Under the pieces are notes generated by a model, which had not been told where the DNA came from, did no database searches, and worked only from the letters and a program-made list of their open reading frames with translations. The position numbers and the translations under genes were made by a program. Below, in pieces: positions 58,600 to 64,000 of a stretch of 64,000 nt of DNA (the first letter of the stretch is position 1; every line of letters begins with the position of its first letter). Origin of the DNA: Cymodocea nodosa. Lineage: Eukaryota > Streptophyta > Magnoliopsida > Alismatales > Cymodoceaceae. The DNA lies in contig CM072344.1 in NCBI GenBank assembly GCA_036874045.1, positions 10,636,501 through 10,700,500 of the forward strand, given 5' to 3'.

Positions 58600-59927
58600 G
58601 TAGATTTGCATTGTGCATGCATCGAGGAGTGTGGAGGAGAACTGAAGCAAATAGGTTAGAGCCTTGTGAACCTCTTATAGAACTTGTTAACCCTCCACCA
58701 CTACATCAAATGGAAGACCAGGGAAGAGTTCTAGCCGATGTGTGGTATCCTCCACAATTTGACCAACCATCTTGTTTTGTGCTTCCAAATGTGGAAGGAC
58801 AAAAGTTTGAGTTACACTCAAACTATATACATCAATTACCAAAGTTTTTAGGCTTAGAAAGAGAAAATGTCTACCTATTTCTACATGAATTTAATGAGAT
58901 GTGTAGGCTAATTCATTTGCCTAATGTACTTGTAGATGCAATAAAGCTAAGATTTATTCCCTTTGCACTTAAGGAGGATGCTAAGAGGTGGATGTATAGT
59001 TTACCTCCTAACTCAATCCATTCTTGGGAAGAATTCTACAAGGTCTTTCTAAAGAAATATCATCCTCTATATCGCACTATCCAGCTTAAGAACGCTATTT
59101 TAAGTATTCAATAGAAGTTGGATGAGTCTTTCTAGCGATATATGGAGCACTTTATGAATTTGTTAGCTAGATGCCCAAATCATGGAGTTGACAAGGCAAG
59201 GCAGACCCAAACTATCTATGAAGGTTTGAACATGCAATCAAGAACCATGTTAGAGTCCATGACTCCTGGTGGTTTTTGTCAATTAAGAGAGAATGCTGCT
59301 TGGGAATTTCTGTAAGAGCTTGCCAACCGCACAATGCAATGGGAGACATCCTCAGACAAGAATTTTGATAGGTCTACACCTGCTCGAAGACTTCATGCGG
59401 TCGACAACATTATTAGCATGGAAGCAAGATTACAAGCTGCTCTAAAAAAAATTGAAGAATTACAGCCATATGAGGATGTACAAGCTATGGGGTTTGGAAT
59501 GAGGAACAACCAATATTATAACCCTAGATGTAGAAACCATCCTAATTTTAGTTGGAGGAACCAAGATTATTTGAGAGAAAATGCGTCGGAGCAACATCCT
59601 TTCGGAGCTAGTTCGAGCCAGCAACCCCAACCACAAGTTCCTACCCTTCCTACACCAAACACGTAGTCAAACATTAATGCTGATATGAAACGAAGAATGA
59701 GAAAAATGGAGGAAGGGATTCAAACTTTATTAACTAAGATGAGACCAATGCTAGCGGAGCACTCTCAAGCAATCAAAAGAATTGAGGCTCAGTTAGAACA
59801 TTTATCTGTTGGAAATCAGGAGCATGGATCTTTGCCAAGTCAACTGGCACCGAACCTACGAAATGCTAGTGGTAGTAACCAGTTTGGAGGACACACGAAC
59901 GCAAGCTCGAGTGCCCCTCCATCTTGA
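58600..59927 (+). pseudogene. Copy F capsid-type gag domain, located after integrase
   Basis: The product has FELHSNYIHQLPKFLGLE, VYLFLHEFNEMCRLIHLP, FIPFALKEDAKRWMYSLP and HSWEEFYKVFLKKYHP, the standard Athila gag (retrotransposon gag) pattern. Further on come ARRLHAVDNI, NHPNFSWRNQ and a helical C-terminal part (QAIKRIEAQLEHLS, GSLPSQ) that normally leads into the protease. No zinc knuckle follows here; that lies upstream at 54034. It is broken, with about three interruptions. It could be a true lineage feature or a rearrangement. Confidence 0.85.
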
Positions 59928-60192
59928 TTGTATATGTATTTTATTTCTGTACATAATTATCTTATATATGTTTTTAATTGTTAAATTCCTGTTTGATATG
60001 TGTGTTAGTTTTGTAGTGTTTGTTTCTTTTCTATGAACAAGCCAGGTACGCACCCCTTATACTTATTCTTTTTCATGCATGTATGCTTTTCATGTTATAC
60101 TCTTGTTCCATTTGCATGTTTATCACTTCTTATATGAGTTTTGCAAATGGCATTCTATTATTTTGAATGTGCATATGAAGTTCATGATAGGC

Positions 60193-60325
60193 ATGGGGGG
60201 GAAAATTTCTGACTTGTAAAATGTGTTTTATGTTTGTCTTTATCGTCTGCATGCTTTCATCTTAGCTTAGTTAACTCTTTACATTGAGGACAATGCATAA
60301 GCTAGGCATGGGGGGGAGGCATTTG
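60193..60325 (+). promoter_or_regulatory. Copy F polypurine tracts with a small hairpin
   Basis: Two tracts, ggcatgggggggaaaat near 60191 and ggcatgggggggaggcat near 60304, lie about 110 bases apart. Before the second, CATTG (60282-60286) and CAATG (60291-60295) flank AGGA, a known mark of Athila/Tat 3' regions. The LTR itself does not follow directly. Confidence 0.65.
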
Positions 60326-61224
60326 ATGATAATTTGTGATAGTATATTTATTTTCTTATCATTTTCACATTATTAGTATGTGTTTTGTTGTTTTTATGTG
60401 GTGTTTAAAATTTTTCTTTGTAATTTTCTATTTTTGATGGGAACTCAAGTTTGATGAGGTTTTGAAAACTCAAGAGTTGCTATTAAGATTAATGGGATTA
60501 TTCCCCATTTACTTTTGAGTGGTATCTCTAGAGCCATATGCGTGGACCTATTATGAGTTCTTTAAAGGAAGATGAGTTTCATGCTGATGTGTTTTTAGTT
60601 GAGTTTTCCTAGCTACTTGGATTAATGCCTTGTTTCTTTTGCACCCATTTTTGAGCGATCCTAAGTCGAGTGCCACCATAATAATGGGTTATTCTATAAC
60701 CTTGAGGTGAGATAATTTGGATCAACCCAAACTTTCATGAGAATTTGAAGGTTGTGTTTAGGATAGTTTTCAAGGTTATCACACTTGGTATGCTAAGAAT
60801 GGTGTTGAGGTAAGTAGTTGGAGAAATAAGGTGTATACCATTATGAAATTAGTTAGTTTATGGTTAAAAAAAAGAAGTGTGATTTGAAAAAAAAAAAGAA
60901 AAAAAAAAGAGAGATAGAGAAAAATAAGAAAAAGATGAAGAAGAAGGAAAGAAAGCAATAAAGTAAATAGGTTGGTGTGTAGTCCAATGGGTAGTGAGAA
61001 TGGTGTGGGGAGTGAATAAAGTTTTCCTTTTGTTATTAATTTTTCCTTTCTTGAGTGTTGGGGGTTTGGCATATCAAGTGTGGTACCTTGTCAACTTGGA
61101 CTAGACATTTTCCAATAGTTCTCATAGGAAGGAGGGAATCACTACCTACTATTTTATGACTATTGAACTTGTCCATTATCATGTGCTTTATATTCTCTTG
61201 TGTAGTGAGGGTGAGAATCTTCTT
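60326..61224 (+). other. Copy F 3' noncoding region
   Basis: It is noncoding, with a long purine run at about 60887-60960 (A-rich with GA repeats). The segment 60345-60960 is repeated in inverted orientation at 62477-63049. Similar stretches occur between the genes and 3' LTR of plant Athila/Tat elements. No open frame of note. Confidence 0.65.
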
Positions 61225-62476
61225 TGTTAGGTATTTAATTTTGATGATATATGCTTTATTAACGTTTTCAAATAAGTCTACATAATATTCTCTAAGTATA
61301 TTTCTCTAAGTATACTAGTTAACAGATTATCGAAAAGTTTCATTTTTATGTCGGATAAATTAAAGATTTCCGAAGAGTTAGATTTGCAATAGTTAAACTT
61401 TCAGATAGTTAACATTTCATTTTTGTCGAATAATTTATATTAAAAACTCATATAGTTAAGTTATCTACACGTGTGTTTTTAATGTTTTAAGTTGTCACGT
61501 GTTTTCCATGTGCGTTCAGTAATGAAAAATCGAATAGTTAGATAACTGTTCGAGTTTTTATATGCATGGATAGATAACTGTTCGAGTTTTTATATGCATG
61601 GATAGATAACTGTTCGAGTTTTATAAAAGGACTAATGAACAGATAAGTTTCCTTGTTTCGTCATGTGTTTTGCAGGTACAAAAAGTCGAAGAGTTATAGA
61701 TAAGTGTTAGAGTTTTTACAAGACTTAAAGGATAAGTGTTTGACTAAATCGAAGACTTAGAAGATATTCTACAAGACTCCAGGAAGATAAAAGTCTCGAT
61801 ATATCTACAAGTGGAGATCGTGGAAATTCAAAATGATTGTGGAGAAAGTGGAAACTAAAAAAGATAGTAATTTGGATTAAAGAAAAAATTAGTACGTGGA
61901 TTATGGATTATGGATTGTGGATTAAGTGGATGAACATGCTAAATGTGAAAGACAACAGAGTTTGACTACAGATAGAGAGTATGAGCTACATTACAATAGA
62001 GGATCCCAATCTGAAAAACCAAGTCTGAATATTCAATCTAGATCCCTAACTGAAAGTTAAGTTTGAATATTCATATTCTAAAAAATTCTCCAACATCAGA
62101 AAAAGTTCGAAATTCCAAGCAATTTTAGAAAATGAGTTGCAAATGCAAGAAGTCTGGAAATTCGACAACTGGAGAAGAAAAGATATAGAAGTTGAGCAAA
62201 GAGAAAGAAAGAAGCTGTGTGCATAAAGATCAGGTTTTATACAATTCAAAATTAGTTTTGAATAAGAGCTTTGTTTTCCTATTTGAATTGTATATCAACA
62301 TTACTGTATCAAAATCGTTAAGAAGGGAATTGAGCTGAGAAGATATTGTAAATTCTGTCTTGAAATAAAAGAATAGAATTTCATTTACGAGTGTTTTGTG
62401 CTCTTGTTTTATCTGCTAGTATTTAATTACTAAAGACACAATTCACTCCCCCTCTTGTGATACAGACGGTCCTACA
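61225..62476 (+). repeat. S3-family copia LTR, complete, apparently solo (1252 bp)
   Basis: It starts tgttaggtatttaat and ends cggtcctaca, with the C-rich block at about 62446. No primer site follows and no polypurine tract precedes, so it stands alone. Flanks share four bases (TCTT at 61221-61224 and 62477-62480), a weak target duplication. TATAAAAG is at 61622-61629. Three copies of a 32-bp unit (agataactgttcgag...) lie at 61543-61625. Chimeric flanks (plus-strand F on the left, inverted F on the right) argue for a rearrangement at or near this LTR. Confidence 0.82.
61543..61625 (+). repeat. 32-bp tandem repeat upstream of the S3 TATA box
   Basis: Units begin agataactgttcgag and contain ttatatgcatgg. 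There are nearly three units. The inverted S3 copy has about two (63892-63950). Confidence 0.8.
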
Positions 62477-63049
62477 TCTTTTCTTCTCTTTTTTTTTTTT
62501 TTTTTCAAATCACACTTTTATTTTTTTTTTTCATAAACTAACTAATTTTATAATGGTATACACCTTATTTCTCCAACTACTTACCTCAACACCATTCTTA
62601 GCATACCAAGTGTGATAATCTTGAAAACTGTCCTAAACACAACCTTCAAATTCTCATGAAAGTTCAGGCTGATCCAAATTATCTCGCCTTAAGGTTATAG
62701 AATAACCCATTATTATGGTGGCACTTGGCTTAGGATCACTCAAAAATGGGTGCAAAAGAAACAAGGCATTAATCCAAGTAGCTAGGAAGACTCAACTAAA
62801 AACACATCAGCATGAAACTCATCTTCCTCTAAAGAACTCATAATAGGTCCACGCATATAGCTCTAGAGATACCACTCAAAATAAAATAGGGGATAATCCC
62901 ATTAATCTAAATAGCAACTCTTGAGTTTTCGAAACCTCAACTACTTGAGTTTCAATCAAAAATAGAAAATTACAAAAAAAAATTTGAACGCCACATAAAA
63001 ACAACAGCACACATACTAATAACGTGGAAATGATAACAAAATAAATATA
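62477..63049 (-). repeat. Inverted copy of copy F 3' noncoding DNA
   Basis: Reverse complementary to about 60345-60960, including the purine run (here a T run at 62490-62530). It lies between two S3 LTRs whose 3' ends face each other. By eye more than nine-tenths of positions match outside the homopolymer runs. Confidence 0.85.
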
Positions 63050-64000
63050 TGTAGGATCGTCTGTATCACAAGAGGGGGGGTGAATTGTGTCTTTAGTAAT
63101 TAAACTAGCGGATAAAACAAGAGCACAAAACACTCGTAAATAAAATTCTATTCTTTTATTTCAAGACAGAATTTACAATATCTTTTCAACTCAATTCCCT
63201 TCTTGACGGTTTTGATATAGTAATTTTTGATATACAATTCAAATAGGAAAACAAAGCTCTTTATCGAAACTAATTTTGAATTGTATAAAACCTGATCTTT
63301 ATGCACACAGCTCTTTTCTTTCTCTTTTCTTAGCTTCTATATCTCTTCTTCTCTAGTTGTCGAATTTCCAGACTTCTTGCGTTTGCAGCTCCTTTTCTAA
63401 AATTGCTTAGAATTTCGAACTTCTTCTGATGTTGGAGAACTTTTCAAAATATGAATATTCAAACTTAACTTTTCAGTTAGGGATCCAGATTGAATATTCA
63501 GACTTGGTTTTTTTTTTGAGATTGGGATCCCTTGTCGTAATGTAGCTCGTACTCTCTATTTGTAGTTGAACTCTATTGTCTTTCATGTTCATCCACTTGA
63601 TCCACAATCCATAATCTACGTACTAATTTTCTCTTTAATTAAAATTACTTTCTATTTAAATTTCCACTTTCTTTACTAACAATCTGAGTTTCCACGATCT
63701 CCACTCGTAGATTCACTGAAATTTTATCTTCTTTGAGTCTTGTAGAATATCTTCTAAGTCTTTGATTTAGTCGAACATTTATCCTTTAACTCCTGTCAAA
63801 ACTCGAACACTTATCCTTTAACTCTTCGAGTTCTTGCACCTGCAAAACACGTGACTAAAGAAGGAAACTTATCTATTCGTTAGTCCTTTTATAAAACTCG
63901 AACAGCTATCTATCCATGCATATAAAAACTCGAACAGTTATCTAACTATTCGATTTTTCATTACCGAACGCACATGGAAAACACGTGACAACTTAAAACA
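63050..64000 (-). repeat. S3-family LTR on the minus strand, cut by the window end
   Basis: It is the reverse complement of 61225-62476 from its 3' terminus (tgtaggatcgtctg on the plus strand) inward. The remaining part lies beyond 64000. It sits in the inverted F segment at the point equivalent to about 60345. Whether an internal region follows cannot be seen. Confidence 0.85.

Larger units (their letters stand above)
50995..61224 (+). mobile_element. Copy F: Athila/Tat-like gypsy element with gag capsid region after integrase
   Basis: The order is LTR, primer site, long leader, zinc knuckle, protease, RT, RNase H, integrase, capsid-type gag domain, polypurine tract and 3' noncoding DNA. 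The usual plant gypsy order begins with capsid before zinc knuckle. The coding parts are comparatively well kept, with about six interruptions in total. The 3' LTR is not found; at 61225 an S3 LTR begins. The start of the 5' LTR at 50995 is inferred from its tgtttaatgaag start, similar to the other gypsy LTR here. Confidence 0.82.

Noticed and set aside
58600-59927. The gag domain after integrase as a host gene captured by the element
   Set aside because: Motifs (RWMYSLP, HSWEEF, NHPNFSW) are those of Athila gag, not of a host family.
60779-61072. A 97-codon minus-strand frame that looks like a Leu/Phe-rich membrane protein
   Set aside because: It is the translation of the complement of a purine-rich noncoding tract. 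The composition explains it fully.

Overview
This 64 kb window looks like plant nuclear DNA from a repeat-rich eudicot genome. It is AT-rich, and nearly everything recognisable belongs to LTR retrotransposons. I found no host protein gene, rRNA, tRNA, CRISPR array or bacterial feature. Two lineages dominate. One is Ty1/copia of the SIRE/Maximus type: an LTR end rich in C, an initiator-Met-type primer site, a second ORF after pol, and double polypurine tracts. The other is Ty3/gypsy of the Athila/Tat type, with a primer site resembling the complement of plant tRNA-Asp. All elements are broken to some degree and are treated as fossils. No species is claimed.

Layout: 1-974 is an unclassified repeat, probably an LTR fragment on the minus strand. 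Copy A (975-6545, +) is the 3' part of a SIRE-like element: spacer, second ORF, polypurine tract, LTR. Copy B of the same family follows directly (6546-9975), is interrupted at 9976, and resumes at 33191-39994. The 23.2 kb interruption carries a matching 5-bp target duplication (TATTT) at both ends. Inside it lie an LTR fragment of family S (9976-11107), a gypsy LTR (11490-15075) split by a solo LTR, a copia pol fragment (15135-17342), a second gypsy LTR copy with 5' internal region (17752-21302), and an S-family element with two LTRs (21303-33185).

From 39995 the strand changes. Copy D (39995-43368, -) is the gag and LTR of an A/B relative. Copy E (43369-50994, -) is another copia element whose LTR is split by a second, nearly identical solo LTR. 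Copy F (50995-61224, +) is an Athila-like gypsy element with a long LTR, primer site, zinc knuckle, protease, RT, RNase H and integrase, and then a capsid-type gag domain downstream of integrase. The right end (61225-64000) holds two copies of a third copia LTR family in opposite orientation, separated by an inverted copy of F 3' noncoding DNA.

The most notable observations are: (1) the capsid domain after integrase in F, with the separate gypsy copy at 19218-21302 also starting at a zinc-knuckle-like motif with no capsid domain before it; (2) a train of about seven consecutive stem-loops in the 3' part of the S-family LTRs; (3) small inverted-repeat modules in the LTRs of unrelated families; and (4) several signs of LTR-LTR recombination, including three S LTRs around one insertion and LTRs flanked by internal sequence on both sides. 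Identity statements are by eye, not computed.
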